From positions 62,001 to 126,000 of the forward strand of contig CAWJGF010000028.1 of the NCBI GenBank assembly GCA_963842335.1: DNA of 64,000 nucleotides. The letters run 5' to 3'. Below are positions 19,568 through 28,107 of this stretch, piece by piece (positions within the stretch are counted from its first letter, which is position 1; every line of letters begins with the position of its first letter). The stretch is from PALSA-600 sp963842335. GTDB lineage: Bacteria > Actinomycetota > Thermoleophilia > Gaiellales > Gaiellaceae. A model generated the notes under the pieces. It was not told where the DNA came from, did no database searches, and saw only the letters and a list, made by a program, of their open reading frames with translations. The position numbers and the translations under genes are program-made.

Positions 19568-20499
19568 CCGTCGAGCGAGGTCACGCGTTCGACCACGAGC
19601 TCGGCAAACGCGTCGCCGTCGATGTCGACCCCGACCTTCGCGTTCGGCGCGCCGAAGTGCTCGCGCCCGCGCCAGTCGACGTTGGTGCGCCCCCAGCTCG
19701 GGCCGGTGCTGCAGTCGACCTCGATGAACGCCTCGCGAACAGTCAGAAGCCCGGGCCGAATCAGATGGGCGACGCACACGGGGTCGTGCATCGGCGAGCC
19801 GTCGAGATCCGGGTAGCGAGAGCGGTGGAAGCGCGAGTAGAAGTCCATCAGCTGCGCGACCATCGACCCGACACGGCCTGAGGACCGGAGGCGCTCGGTG
19901 TGCTCGTCCTTGATCAGCGCGCGATGGGTGACGTCGAGTCCGACCATCGTCGTGTCGAGACCAGCCGCGAACACCCGCTGCGCGGCCTCCGGGTCGGCCC
20001 AGATGTTGAACTCGGCCGCGGGGGTGCGGTTCCCCTCGCCGATCGAGCCGCCCATCAGGACGATGCGCTCGGGCGTAGCATCGGGATGCAGCGCAAGAAG
20101 AAGAGCGATGTTGGTGAGCGGGCCGATCGGGACGAGCGTCAGCTTCCCGTCCCGCGCTCGCAACTCGTCGGCGATGAAATCGACCGCATGCCGGTCCTGC
20201 GCGGAGCCGCTCGGCGGCGGCAGGTCGGGGCCGTCGAGACCCGACTCGCCGTGGACATGGGCAGCGACGTCGCGGGCGCGAATGAAGGGCCGCTCGGCGC
20301 CCGCGTAGACCGGGATGTCGCCGCGCCCTGCAAACTCGAGCACCCGCAGCGCATTCGCGGTCGTCTTGTCGAGCGTCTGGTTCCCCGAGACGGTGGTGAC
20401 GCCGACCAGTTCGATCTCGGGTGAGGCCAGGGCGAGGAGAATCGCGATCGCGTCGTCGTGGCCCGGGTCACAGTCGAGGATGATCGGCGTCGGCGTCAT
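19564..20499 (-). CDS. Inosine-uridine-type nucleoside hydrolase
   Basis: A 311-residue enzyme of the IUNH family that splits ribonucleosides into base and ribose. The Ca-binding N-terminal motif DCDPGHDDA is at residues 9-17, and ALIVSSGN-like and NIALLLALHP segments follow, with MGGSIGEGN near residue 150. Its ATG overlaps the ribokinase stop (ATGA). With the ribokinase and the nucleoside-type importer nearby, it suggests a nucleoside-scavenging route; this link is inference. Confidence 0.92.
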   Translation of the reverse strand: MTPTPIILDCDPGHDDAIAILLALASPEIELVGVTTVSGNQTLDKTTANALRVLEFAGRGDIPVYAGAERPFIRARDVAAHVHGESGLDGPDLPPPSGSAQDRHAVDFIADELRARDGKLTLVPIGPLTNIALLLALHPDATPERIVLMGGSIGEGNRTPAAEFNIWADPEAAQRVFAAGLDTTMVGLDVTHRALIKDEHTERLRSSGRVGSMVAQLMDFYSRFHRSRYPDLDGSPMHDPVCVAHLIRPGLLTVREAFIEVDCSTGPSWGRTNVDWRGREHFGAPNAKVGVDIDGDAFAELVVERVTSLDG

Positions 20500-21310
20500 G
20501 GCGTGAGTATCGCGTCAACCTGTGCTGCGGTGGGCAGGGAAGGTTGGGCGCCGTGTCGCGAGGCGGCGATCGCGCCGGCAGCGCAGGCACGTCGCAGTGC
20601 TTCACGTCGCTCGCGCCCTTCGAGAAGCGGAGACGACGAGGCAGGCCGTGAAGGCGTCACCCGCCGCGGTGCCGTCGACCGCGGTGACGGGCGGCGGGAC
20701 GGCGCGCGCCACCTCTACCCCGTTCTCGAAGAGCGCTGCGCCCTCGGCGCCGTAGGTGACGGCGACGAGCCGCCCGCGTGTGGCGACCTCGTGCTCGAGC
20801 CGGTTGACGATCAGGAGATCGGGCTCGAGGTCGATTGCCCGTGCCGGCGCAGCATTCAACGCGAAGAAATCCGCGTTGCGGGCGGCGGCGAGCACGACCG
20901 CATCCGCCACCTCGAGCTGGCAGAGAACTGCGCCTCGAGGAGACTGCGGCGTGAGCTGCGCATTCGCGCCAGGGACGACGACGATCTGGTTCTCCCCGCC
21001 GGCGGCCACGAGGATGAGCGCGATCCCGGTTTCGCCGGAGCGATCCAGGTGAAGCTCGACTCCGGCGGCCTCGCAGCCCCGCGAGTGCCTCGAGCGCCAG
21101 CGCATCGGTCCCGACGGCTCCGATCATGCGGACGGAAGCTCCGAGTCGCGCGGCTGCCACCGCCTGGTTCGCGCCCTTGCCGCCGGGGATCCGCTCGAAC
21201 CCGCTCGCGGCGACCGTCTCCCCCGCGCGCGGCAGGCGCTCGACGCGCGCGACGAGGTCGAGGTTGATCGACCCGACGACGGTCAACTCGACGGGCGGCT
21301 CCGCGGACAT
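20496..21310 (-). CDS. rbsK: Ribokinase, with two apparent frameshifts
   Basis: A PfkB-family sugar kinase. The first frame gives VVGSINLDLVARVERLPRAG and GGKGANQAVAAARLG. The second gives the central part and the catalytic DGTAAGDAFTACL motif. The third gives the C-terminal helices (LLEGRERREALRRACAAGAIAASR). Removing one base from the C4 run at 21077-21080 and one near 20627-20632 restores a single protein of about 270 residues. It phosphorylates ribose, the product of the next gene's enzyme. The two genes overlap by 4 nt. Confidence 0.87.
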
Positions 21311-21319
21311 TGGATCGCG

Positions 21320-21877
21320 CTAGGCGGCGATCGCGCGCAGGTCGTCGAGCGCACGGCCGAGCAGGTTCTCGCGCAGGTCGAACAGCCCGGCCCAGAGCGA
21401 GCCGGCATCGATCGTCGAATGCCACCTCACGGTCGCGGCGAGTCCCTCGAGCGCGCGCACGAGCACCGCAAGCTCGAGATACGCGGCGGCGACGCGGTGC
21501 GGGCCGACCTTCACTCCGGCACGGTCGAGCACCGGCTCCCAGTCGACGAGCTCTGCGCTCGACGGCTCTCCGAACCAGGACTGGCCCTCGGCGAGGTCGG
21601 CTTCGAGTTCGAGCAGGTAGCGGCCGAGTGGCTGCTCGAGGCCCGCAAGCGCGGTCTCGACGCGATCGGCGGCGCGCCGCAAGGCGGCCTGACGACGTCC
21701 CGGAGTACTCGGGTCGGGCTCGCCGCGCGCCCAGCGCTCGAGCAGGCGGCAGAACGCGAGCGATGCCACCTCGACAGCAAGCAGCTGCGCCACAAGCTTT
21801 CGGGCCGTCACATCCTCGACCGCGTGGTCGACGATCACGGCCGCCCACTCCGGTCGTGTGTCGAGCGGTGTGCTCAT
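21320..21877 (-). CDS. Conserved-looking protein of unknown function
   Basis: A 185-residue, mostly helical, acidic protein with no signal peptide or membrane helix. I recognise no family. Its ATG overlaps the RNase J stop (ATGA at 21874-21877) and it ends 9 bp before the ribokinase start, so it is translated within an operon running from RNase J to ftsK. Codon use matches its neighbours. Confidence 0.6.
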   Translation of the reverse strand: MSTPLDTRPEWAAVIVDHAVEDVTARKLVAQLLAVEVASLAFCRLLERWARGEPDPSTPGRRQAALRRAADRVETALAGLEQPLGRYLLELEADLAEGQSWFGEPSSAELVDWEPVLDRAGVKVGPHRVAAAYLELAVLVRALEGLAATVRWHSTIDAGSLWAGLFDLRENLLGRALDDLRAIAA

Positions 21878-23514
21878 ACCTCGACGACGACGGGCAGGAT
21901 CATCGGGCGACGGTGCGTCCGGTCGTAGATGAGCTGGCCGATACCGTCGTGGATGTGCTCCTGCAGGAGCTTGATCTCACGGATGTCGTCGGCCAGCAGC
22001 CCGCTGACGATCTCGTGCGCCTCCTGCCGCATCTCGGCGAGCAAGTCTTCGCTCTCCGCGAACCCTCTTGTGATCAGCTCGGGATGCGATGCACCGTCGC
22101 CGCTGAGCGTCGTCACGACGATCAACACGCCATCCTCCGACATGTGACGGCGATCGCGGATCGCGACGTCCGAGATGTCTCCGACGCCGAGGCCGTCGAC
22201 GAACGTGACGCCCGACTCGACGCGGCCGGCGATGCGAACCCCGTCGCGTGAGAGCTCGACCACGTCGCCGTTCTCGGCGATCACGATCGACGAAGCGGGC
22301 ACTCCCGACTCCTGCGCCAGGCGCCCGTGTGCCGCCTGCATGCGGTACTCGCCGTGGATCGGCATCACCGCCTTCGGCCGAACGAGGCTGAGCAGCGTGC
22401 GGAGCTCCTCGGCGCGCGCGTGGCCGGAGACGTGCACGTCGGCGTTCTCCTCGTGCAGCACTTCGGCGCCGTTCCGAGTCAGGCGGTTGATCGCGTCGTG
22501 CACGCGAAGCTCGTTGCCCGGCACGGGCCGCGCGGAGATGATCACGGTGTCCCCGCGTTCGACCTTGATCGCAGGGTGGTCGTTGTAGGCGATGCGCGTC
22601 AGCGCCGAAAGCGGTTCGCCCTGCGAGCCCGTGCAGACGATCAGCTGCTCGCCGGGCGGGATGTTGTCGAGATCCTGCGCGCGAACGAGCACGTCGTCCG
22701 CCACCTCGACGTAGCCGAGGTTGCGCGCGACGTTCATGTTCCGGCGCATCGAGCGACCGACGACGGCGACCTTGCGTCCCGAGGACACCGCCACGTCGAT
22801 CGCCTGTTGCATGCGATGGATGTTCGACGCGAAGCTCGAGACGAGTATCCGTCCCTTCCGCGAGGGAATGATCTGGCGGAACGCCTCGCCGACGACGCGC
22901 TCGGAGCGCGTGAACCCGGGCCGCTCGGCGTTCGTCGAGTCGCCGCAGAGGAGGTCGATGCCGCGGTTCCCGAGCGTCGCGAGACGACCGACGTCGGTGC
23001 GCAGGCCGTCGACCGGCGTGTGGTCGAGCTTCCAGTCACCGGTGTGGAAGACACGCCCGGCGCTCGTCTCGATGCAGATCCCGACGGCGTCGGGCACCGA
23101 ATGCGCCATGCGCACGAACTCGAGCCGGAACGGGCCGAGGTCGACCGGCTCGCCTTCCGGATCGATCTCCTTCAGCTCGGCCGCGCGCAGCAGGCCGTGC
23201 TCGTCGAGCTTCGACTTGACGAGCCCGAGTGTCAGGCGCGTCGCCCAGATCTCGCGGATCGTGACTTCGCGCATCAGGTACGGCAGCGAACCGACGTGAT
23301 CCTCGTGTGCGTGCGTGAGGACGACGGCGCGGATGTTCTTGTCGCGCAGGTAGCCGAAGTCGGGGAGAATCAGGTCGACGCCGAGGTGCTCGTCGCGCGG
23401 GAACGCCATCCCGGCGTCAACCACGATCAGTTCGTCGCCGAGCTCGTAGACGGTCATGTTCTTCCCGACCTCACCGAGCCCGCCGAGCGGGATCACACGC
23501 AATACGTCACTCAT
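21874..23514 (-). CDS. rnj: Ribonuclease J
   Basis: A 546-residue metallo-beta-lactamase/beta-CASP ribonuclease with 5'-3' exo- and endonuclease activity. The N-terminus is LRVIPLGGLGEVGKNM. The zinc motif is LTHAHEDHVGSLPYL (residues 66-80), with HTGDWKLDHTPVDG, CGDSTNAERPG, and the beta-CASP motif PIHGEYRM with the later His. Length fits the family (about 550). It is 12 bp downstream of dapA; the dapA-rnj pairing is common in actinobacteria. Confidence 0.95.
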   Translation of the reverse strand: MSDVLRVIPLGGLGEVGKNMTVYELGDELIVVDAGMAFPRDEHLGVDLILPDFGYLRDKNIRAVVLTHAHEDHVGSLPYLMREVTIREIWATRLTLGLVKSKLDEHGLLRAAELKEIDPEGEPVDLGPFRLEFVRMAHSVPDAVGICIETSAGRVFHTGDWKLDHTPVDGLRTDVGRLATLGNRGIDLLCGDSTNAERPGFTRSERVVGEAFRQIIPSRKGRILVSSFASNIHRMQQAIDVAVSSGRKVAVVGRSMRRNMNVARNLGYVEVADDVLVRAQDLDNIPPGEQLIVCTGSQGEPLSALTRIAYNDHPAIKVERGDTVIISARPVPGNELRVHDAINRLTRNGAEVLHEENADVHVSGHARAEELRTLLSLVRPKAVMPIHGEYRMQAAHGRLAQESGVPASSIVIAENGDVVELSRDGVRIAGRVESGVTFVDGLGVGDISDVAIRDRRHMSEDGVLIVVTTLSGDGASHPELITRGFAESEDLLAEMRQEAHEIVSGLLADDIREIKLLQEHIHDGIGQLIYDRTHRRPMILPVVVEV

Positions 23515-23526
23515 GAGGCAGGCAGT

Positions 23527-24403
23527 CTAGGCGGCAACGAGCAGGCCGAGGCGATCGAGGCACACGCGAACCTGCGCGAGCTCCTCCGCTGTCGCCGGGA
23601 CGAGCGGCAGCCGATGGCCGCCGACCGTGTGCCCGAGCAGGTTCAGGGCGGCCTTGATCGCGATCGGGTTCGCCACGATCTTCAGGAGATCGTAGGCAGG
23701 CGCAAGGCTGCGATCGATCTCACGCGCGCGCTCGATGTCGCCGGCCTGCATCGCCGTCACCTGGTCGGCGACCTGCGGCCCGACGATGTGGGTGTGGACG
23801 CAGACGCCGCCGGTTCCGCCGAGCTCGAGGAACGGCTGGACGAGATTGTCGTCGCCCGCATAGAGATCGAGGCCCGGTCGCGATGATGTGCCGCGCCTCG
23901 TCGAGATTCGGGTTCGCCTGCTTGACGGCACGCACGGTCTCGATCTCGGCCAGACGCGAGATCGTCTCCGGCTCGATGTTCACCACCACACGCGCCGGAA
24001 TGTTGTAGACGACGATCGGCTTGTCGCTCGCGCGCGCGATCGCCTCGAAGTGAGCGACGATGCCGCGCTGCGGCGGCTTGTTGTAGTACGGCGTGACGAC
24101 CAGGACTGCATCGACGGCGAGCTTGGCCGCGTGCTCGGTCAGGTGCACGGAGTGAGCCGTGGAGTAGGTGCCGGTGCCGGCGACGACTGTCGCGTCGGCG
24201 CCGACCGCCTCGATCGCAGCGCGAAAGAGCTCGAGCCGCTCGTCGTCGGAGAGGTTCGGGCTCTCCCCGGTCGTCCCGGCGACGACTATCCCATCCGAGC
24301 CGTTCTCGACGAGGTGGCGGGCGAGGCGCTGGAAGGCGTCGTAGTCGACCGCCCCGTCGTCGCGAAACGGTGTGACGATCGCTGTGAGGACCCGGCCGAG
24401 CAT
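23527..24403 (-). CDS. dapA: 4-hydroxy-tetrahydrodipicolinate synthase, with an apparent frameshift
   Basis: First committed enzyme of diaminopimelate/lysine synthesis. The first frame has the start MLGRVLTAIVTPF, the GTTGESPNLS motif, TPYYNKPPQRG and YNIPARV; the Schiff-base Lys is in VRAVKQANPNLDE. The remainder (YAGDDNLVQPFLELGGTGG to the stop at 23527) is in another frame. Removing one base in the GGCCC at 23871-23875 gives ATGLDLYAGDD and a normal 291-residue protein. A sequencing insertion is likely. Confidence 0.92.
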
Positions 24404-24499
24404 GCCGCGATTGTACGCGGCAGAGGGCGTCCGGCCGGACGCGGCCCCGAGCGCGGAGCTGAAGCTCGGTCCGAAGCTCGGGCCACGTCCCGTCGGCGC

Positions 24500-24592
24500 A
24501 CGTCCGAACGCCAAACGAGAGTCACATCTCGTCCACAGTCGGCCTCAATGGCCAAGGCGCGGCGAGGGGCGTATTTGGTCAGACCACATTCG
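24500..24592. repeat. Direct repeat, copy A, with internal palindrome
   Basis: It starts near CACGTCC and shares CGCCAAACGAG, then CTCGTCCACAGTC and GCCT with copy B 240 bp away. It ends with TGGTCAGACCA, a perfect palindrome with one central base. The copies differ at scattered positions, so they have drifted apart rather than being an assembly duplication. Confidence 0.75.
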
Positions 24593-24740
24593 CCGCCCGG
24601 TTGCGACTCGTCTGCCGCGGACTCGCGGGTCAAGCGAGCGCGGACCGCATAACCGTGCGCGTTTTGGGGTTTCGCATCCAGGTCGCGCAGCGCCGGCGTG
24701 CCGGGCGAAGGTCGAGGCGCGTGGCCCAGTCCGGTCGGGG

Positions 24741-24834
24741 CACGTCCTGTCGCCAAACGAGGGTGACGTTCTCGTCCACAGTCCGCCTGGAGGGACATGG
24801 CGCTGCAAGGGGCGAGGTTGGTCTGACCAAGTAC
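24741..24834. repeat. Direct repeat, copy B, with internal palindrome
   Basis: It matches copy A in CGCCAAACGAG, CTCGTCCACAGTC and the ATGGC...GGGGCG segment. Its palindrome is TTGGTCTGACCAA (13 bp with one central base). Both copies have the same order and orientation. Function is unknown; a family of intergenic repeats or paired protein-binding sites are possible. Confidence 0.75.
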
Positions 24835-24896
24835 GACGCGAGGTGCGCGGAAGTGTGACGTTTTGCGGTCGACTCCTTCCGCGGGATACTGGGGCG

Positions 24897-25520
24897 ATGG
24901 CGCGATTCGTGCTCGTTCACGGAGCCTGGCACGGTGGGTGGTGCTTCGCCGGGGTCGTGGCGGAGCTCGCGGCTCGGGGGCACGAGGCCTGGGCGCCCGA
25001 CCTTCCCTGCGAGGACGTCACGAAGAACCAGTTCGACTACGCGGCGCTGCTCGGTGACTGCTCTGACGCGATCGTCGTCGGCCACTCGCTGGCCGCACAA
25101 ACGATCGTGCACGTCGACGCCGCGCGCCACGTCTACCTGGCCGCCCTGCTGCCCGTCGAGGGCGTCGAGGACAACGCGTTCGTCGAGGGGTTCGGCGGCT
25201 TCGTGCGCGACGAGGCCGGTCGCTCGTACTGGCCCCATGCCGACGTCGCGGCGGAAAAGATGTACCCCGACTGCACTCGCGACGTGTCCGACCGCGCGTA
25301 TGCGCAGCTACGTCGGCAGGCACGAATCCTGCCGGTCGCACGGCCGTTCACCTCGGGCGACGTGGTGATAGCGACTGTTCGCGACGCGGCGATCGACTTC
25401 GCCTGGCAGGTGCGAACCGGTCACGAGCACGGGCTGCGGGTGCTGGAGCTCGACGCAGGTCATTCGCCCTTCCTCACCCAGCCCGCCGAGCTGGCGGAGC
25501 TACTCAGCTCGCTCGGGTGA
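24897..25520 (+). CDS. Alpha/beta hydrolase
   Basis: A 207-residue cytosolic serine hydrolase. The oxyanion-hole motif HGAWHGGW is near residue 8, the nucleophile elbow is GHSLAA near residue 60, and the catalytic His is in LDAGHSPFLTQP near the C-terminus. It resembles the EstC/salicylate-esterase-like group, but the cap is short and the substrate unknown. I start at the ATG at 24897; the longer in-frame extension upstream runs through the repeat region. It ends 17 nt inside the convergent methyltransferase gene. Confidence 0.85.
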   Translation: MARFVLVHGAWHGGWCFAGVVAELAARGHEAWAPDLPCEDVTKNQFDYAALLGDCSDAIVVGHSLAAQTIVHVDAARHVYLAALLPVEGVEDNAFVEGFGGFVRDEAGRSYWPHADVAAEKMYPDCTRDVSDRAYAQLRRQARILPVARPFTSGDVVIATVRDAAIDFAWQVRTGHEHGLRVLELDAGHSPFLTQPAELAELLSSLG

Positions 25521-26070
25521 AGCTGACGACCCGGGGAGAGACCTCCTCGACGTCGCCGAGGGCGCGCAGGAACTCTGCCTCGTACGGCCGGCCTGCGAGC
25601 CCGATGAGGGCCTTCGGGGCAAGCTCGCGGAGCCGGGAGACGACCGGCTCGACGTTTCGCTGCTCGTAGAGCACGTCGGCGGCGAGGACGAGGTCGAACT
25701 CCTCGTCCCACGGCTCGCGCCAGTCGTGCACCTCGCTCCGAAGCACGAGCTGATTGCGCGCTGCGTTGCGCCGGAGCAACTCGATCGCATCGCTCGCCCA
25801 GTCGGTGGCGGTGACGACAGCCCCACGCGTTGCCGCGACGAGCGAGGGCAGCCCGAGGCCACAGCCGAGCTCGAGCACCCGCACGTCTTCGAGACTGGCC
25901 GGCAACGTCTCGGCGAGCGCTGTCGCTGCGGGCCACAGCTCGGCCCAGTAGGGCAGGAACTCGTCACGCGCGAACGCGGTTTCGTCGATCAGCTCGTCCG
26001 GAGCCGCGGGGCGCAGAAGCGAGAGCGTGGACGCTCCGATTCGGATCTGCTCTTCCCGGAGACTGCTCAG
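25504..26070 (-). CDS. Class I SAM-dependent methyltransferase (METTL/lysine-methyltransferase-like), CTG start proposed
   Basis: Protein of about 188 residues. The SAM motif is VLELGCGLGLPSLVAA, with TATDWASDA after strand 2 and FDLVLAADVLYE after strand 4. The region before the motif (EEQIRIGASTLSLLRP, then EFLPYWAELWPAATALA) is typical of the METTL21/NNMT-like methyltransferases, so the protein must begin upstream of the TTG at 25905. No ATG, GTG or TTG exists there; a CTG at 26068-26070 overlapping the dapB stop gives a complete domain. Target unknown. Confidence 0.75.
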   Translation of the reverse strand: MSSLREEQIRIGASTLSLLRPAAPDELIDETAFARDEFLPYWAELWPAATALAETLPASLEDVRVLELGCGLGLPSLVAATRGAVVTATDWASDAIELLRRNAARNQLVLRSEVHDWREPWDEEFDLVLAADVLYEQRNVEPVVSRLRELAPKALIGLAGRPYEAEFLRALGDVEEVSPRVVSFTRAS

Positions 26071-26663
26071 AGGATCGCGTCGAGACCGACGGTGACACCC
26101 GGTGGGAGCTGCGACAGTTTCTCGAGCGCGAGCAGAACGCCGGGCGCGTACGCCGCGCGCGAGCTCGTGTCATGCCGGATCGTCAGCACTTCGCCCTCGC
26201 CGCCGAGCAGCACTTCCTGATGCGCAACGAGCCCTGGCAGGCGCACCGAGTGGATCGGAACGTCACCACCGATGCGCTGCGACGTCAGCTTCGCCGTTCC
26301 CGACGGGGCGTCGACCTTCGTCGCATGGTGGTACTCGACGATCTCGGCCCGGTCGAGATGACGCGACGCCTCCTCGGCGAAGCGCATCATCAGGACGGCA
26401 CCGATCGCGAAGTTCGGCGCGTAGAAGACGGCAACGCCTGCGCCGGCGACCTCCTCGGGATTCCAGCCGGTCGTACCGACGACGCACGGGACGCCGGCCG
26501 CGACCGCCGCCCGTACGTTCTGGAGCGCCGCGTCGGGCCGGGTGAAGTCCACCATCGCGTCGGCGGCTGCGAGCGAGTCCACCAGCCTGTGTCCGGCAGC
26601 CTCCAGCGCAGGGGCGAGCACCGAACCGACCTTCCCGCGTCGGCCGTTCAGGAGGATCTTCAC
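26067..26663 (-). CDS. dapB: 4-hydroxy-tetrahydrodipicolinate reductase (short form)
   Basis: NAD(P)H-dependent reductase of the diaminopimelate pathway. The GTG overlaps the M16 peptidase stop (GTGA). The nucleotide-binding start is LLNGRRGKVGS. The catalytic motif EYHHATKVDAPSGTA carries the His pair and Lys, and CVVGTTGW and APNFAIGAVLMM are conserved. At 198 residues it is shorter than the common 230-270, with reduced loops after the first beta-alpha unit. It serves the same pathway as dapA 2.9 kb away. Confidence 0.93.
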   Translation of the reverse strand: MKILLNGRRGKVGSVLAPALEAAGHRLVDSLAAADAMVDFTRPDAALQNVRAAVAAGVPCVVGTTGWNPEEVAGAGVAVFYAPNFAIGAVLMMRFAEEASRHLDRAEIVEYHHATKVDAPSGTAKLTSQRIGGDVPIHSVRLPGLVAHQEVLLGGEGEVLTIRHDTSSRAAYAPGVLLALEKLSQLPPGVTVGLDAIL

Positions 26664-27949
26664 GCCGCGCGCGCGAGCGTCGGCGTCACACGCTCGAGTG
26701 CGGCGATAAAGCGCTCCTGACTCGGGCCGATGCACGCCGCGGAGAGCCGCTCGGGTGCCAGCAGCGCCGCAGCAAGCTCGCAGACCGACTCCGCGTCCAC
26801 CGCCTCGATCTCGGCGACGATCCGGTCGACGGAGAGCAGTTCCGAGTCGGTGATCAACGACTTGCCCAGCCGATTCATGCGCGTCGACGTGGACTCCATC
26901 GAGAGGAGCACCCGGCCCTTGATGTTCTCCTTGGCCCGCGAGAGCTCGCGGGCGGGCAGGTTGCCGCCGGCGATGTCGGCGATCTGCTCGGCCGTGATCG
27001 CGAGCGCATCTCCAAGGTTGTCCTCGCGGGTGCCGAGGTAGATGCCGATCTGACCCGTGTCGGTGTACTGGGAGACGAACGAGTAGACGGCGTACGCCAT
27101 CCCTCGCTTCTCGCGGATCTCCTGAAAGAGCCGGGACGACGCGGAGCCGCCGAGGATCGCATCGAGGAGAGACGCGGCGAACCGGCGGCGGTCGGAACGC
27201 GAGATGCCAGGCGCTGCGAGGCAGACGTGGTACTGCTCGGTGTCTTTCTGCTGGAAGCGCAGCCTGGGCGGCGGCGCCTGAACGAGCGGCGGCCGGAGGT
27301 TCGTCGTGTCGCCACCGCCCGCCGACCGCCGTTCGAGCGCACGCGAGACGAGCTCGACCACCTGGTCGTGCTCGACGTTGCCGGCGGCCGCGACGACGAT
27401 GTTCCCGGGGACGTACATGGTGTCGTGATACCGCGCGATTGCCTCGCGGGGAATCGACGAGATCACCTCGGATGTCCCGATCACCGGCCGACCGAGCGGA
27501 TGGTCCCCGAAGACCGCGTCCGAGATCAGGTCGTGGACGAGCTCCTGGGGGGCGTCGTCGTACATCGCGATCTCCTCGAGCACGACCTCGCGCTCGGAGT
27601 CGAGCTCCGCGAAGGCCGGCTGGAACACCATGTCGCTCATGACGTCGACGGCCGTTTCGAGGTGGTGGTCGGGGATCCGGGCGTAGACGAGCGTGTGCTC
27701 TCGCGAGGTGGCCGCGTTCAGCTCGCCACCGAGACCGTCGAAGATCTCCGCGATCTCGAGCGCGCTGAAGCGGTCGCTGCCCTTGAACAAGAGATGCTCG
27801 ATGAAATGCGTCACGCCGGCTTCGGCCGGCTCTTCGTCGCGCGAGCCGGCGCCGATCCAGTAGCCGACGGCCGCCGAGCGAACGTGATCGAGCCGCTCCG
27901 AAATGATGCGTTCGCCCGAGTCGAGCTCGGTCAGTCTCCAGTTCTGCAC
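26660..27949 (-). CDS. M16 family zinc peptidase (processing-peptidase-like)
   Basis: A 429-residue peptidase. The inverted zinc motif HFIEH is at residues 48-52 (HxxEH), with the third ligand Glu in SREREVVLEE about 75 residues on. The C-terminal half contains the Arg-Tyr substrate-binding pair near KRGMAYAVYSF. No signal peptide is visible, so it is probably cytosolic. The family processes peptides, and the position between pnp and dapB is common in Gram-positive genomes. It overlaps dapB by 4 nt. Confidence 0.93.
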   Translation of the reverse strand: MQNWRLTELDSGERIISERLDHVRSAAVGYWIGAGSRDEEPAEAGVTHFIEHLLFKGSDRFSALEIAEIFDGLGGELNAATSREHTLVYARIPDHHLETAVDVMSDMVFQPAFAELDSEREVVLEEIAMYDDAPQELVHDLISDAVFGDHPLGRPVIGTSEVISSIPREAIARYHDTMYVPGNIVVAAAGNVEHDQVVELVSRALERRSAGGGDTTNLRPPLVQAPPPRLRFQQKDTEQYHVCLAAPGISRSDRRRFAASLLDAILGGSASSRLFQEIREKRGMAYAVYSFVSQYTDTGQIGIYLGTREDNLGDALAITAEQIADIAGGNLPARELSRAKENIKGRVLLSMESTSTRMNRLGKSLITDSELLSVDRIVAEIEAVDAESVCELAAALLAPERLSAACIGPSQERFIAALERVTPTLARAA

Positions 27950-28004
27950 GGACGTAGCGTAGTGCGAAGCTCGGCTTCACGGCCGCCGGCCCGGCGTGGC
28001 CGCG

Positions 28005-28104
28005 TCACGCCACGGCCAGCTCGATCTTCTGGAAGGTGAGCGCATAGTGATCCGAAAGCGCCTCGGCGGCGGTTACGCCGGTGTCGTTGAGGTAACTGGC
28101 TGAC
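28005..28104 (-). pseudogene. Possible 3' remnant of an endonuclease/exonuclease/phosphatase-like gene
   Basis: The 158 bp between the GNAT and M16 genes contain a frame reading SASYLNDTGVTAAEALSDHY then ALTFQKIELAVA and a stop. The SDH-plus-hydrophobic ending resembles the catalytic C-terminus of endonuclease/exonuclease/phosphatase domains. There is no start codon and no room for the rest of such a gene. I treat it as a possible fragment only. Confidence 0.25.
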
Positions 28105-28107
28105 GCG

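Larger units (their letters stand above)
24404..24896. other. Gene-free stretch of about 490 bp between dapA and a divergent hydrolase gene
   Basis: I see no convincing coding sequence here on either strand; the open frames are low-complexity Arg/Pro/Ala translations. It holds the promoters for dapA (minus) and the hydrolase (plus) and a diverged direct repeat (24500-24592 and 24741-24834). Just upstream of the hydrolase ATG a GATACT could act as a -10 element very close to the start. Confidence 0.7.

Noticed and set aside
22327..23886. Long plus-strand open frame (about 519 codons) over rnj and dapA
   Set aside because: It is the antisense shadow of RNase J and dapA in very GC-rich codons. 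It has no family resemblance and is dominated by Arg, Asp and Ala.
24545..24858. Short open frames in the gene-free stretch at 24.4-24.9 kb
   Set aside because: Translations are Arg/Pro/Gly-rich with no start site signals, and the direct repeat passes through them.
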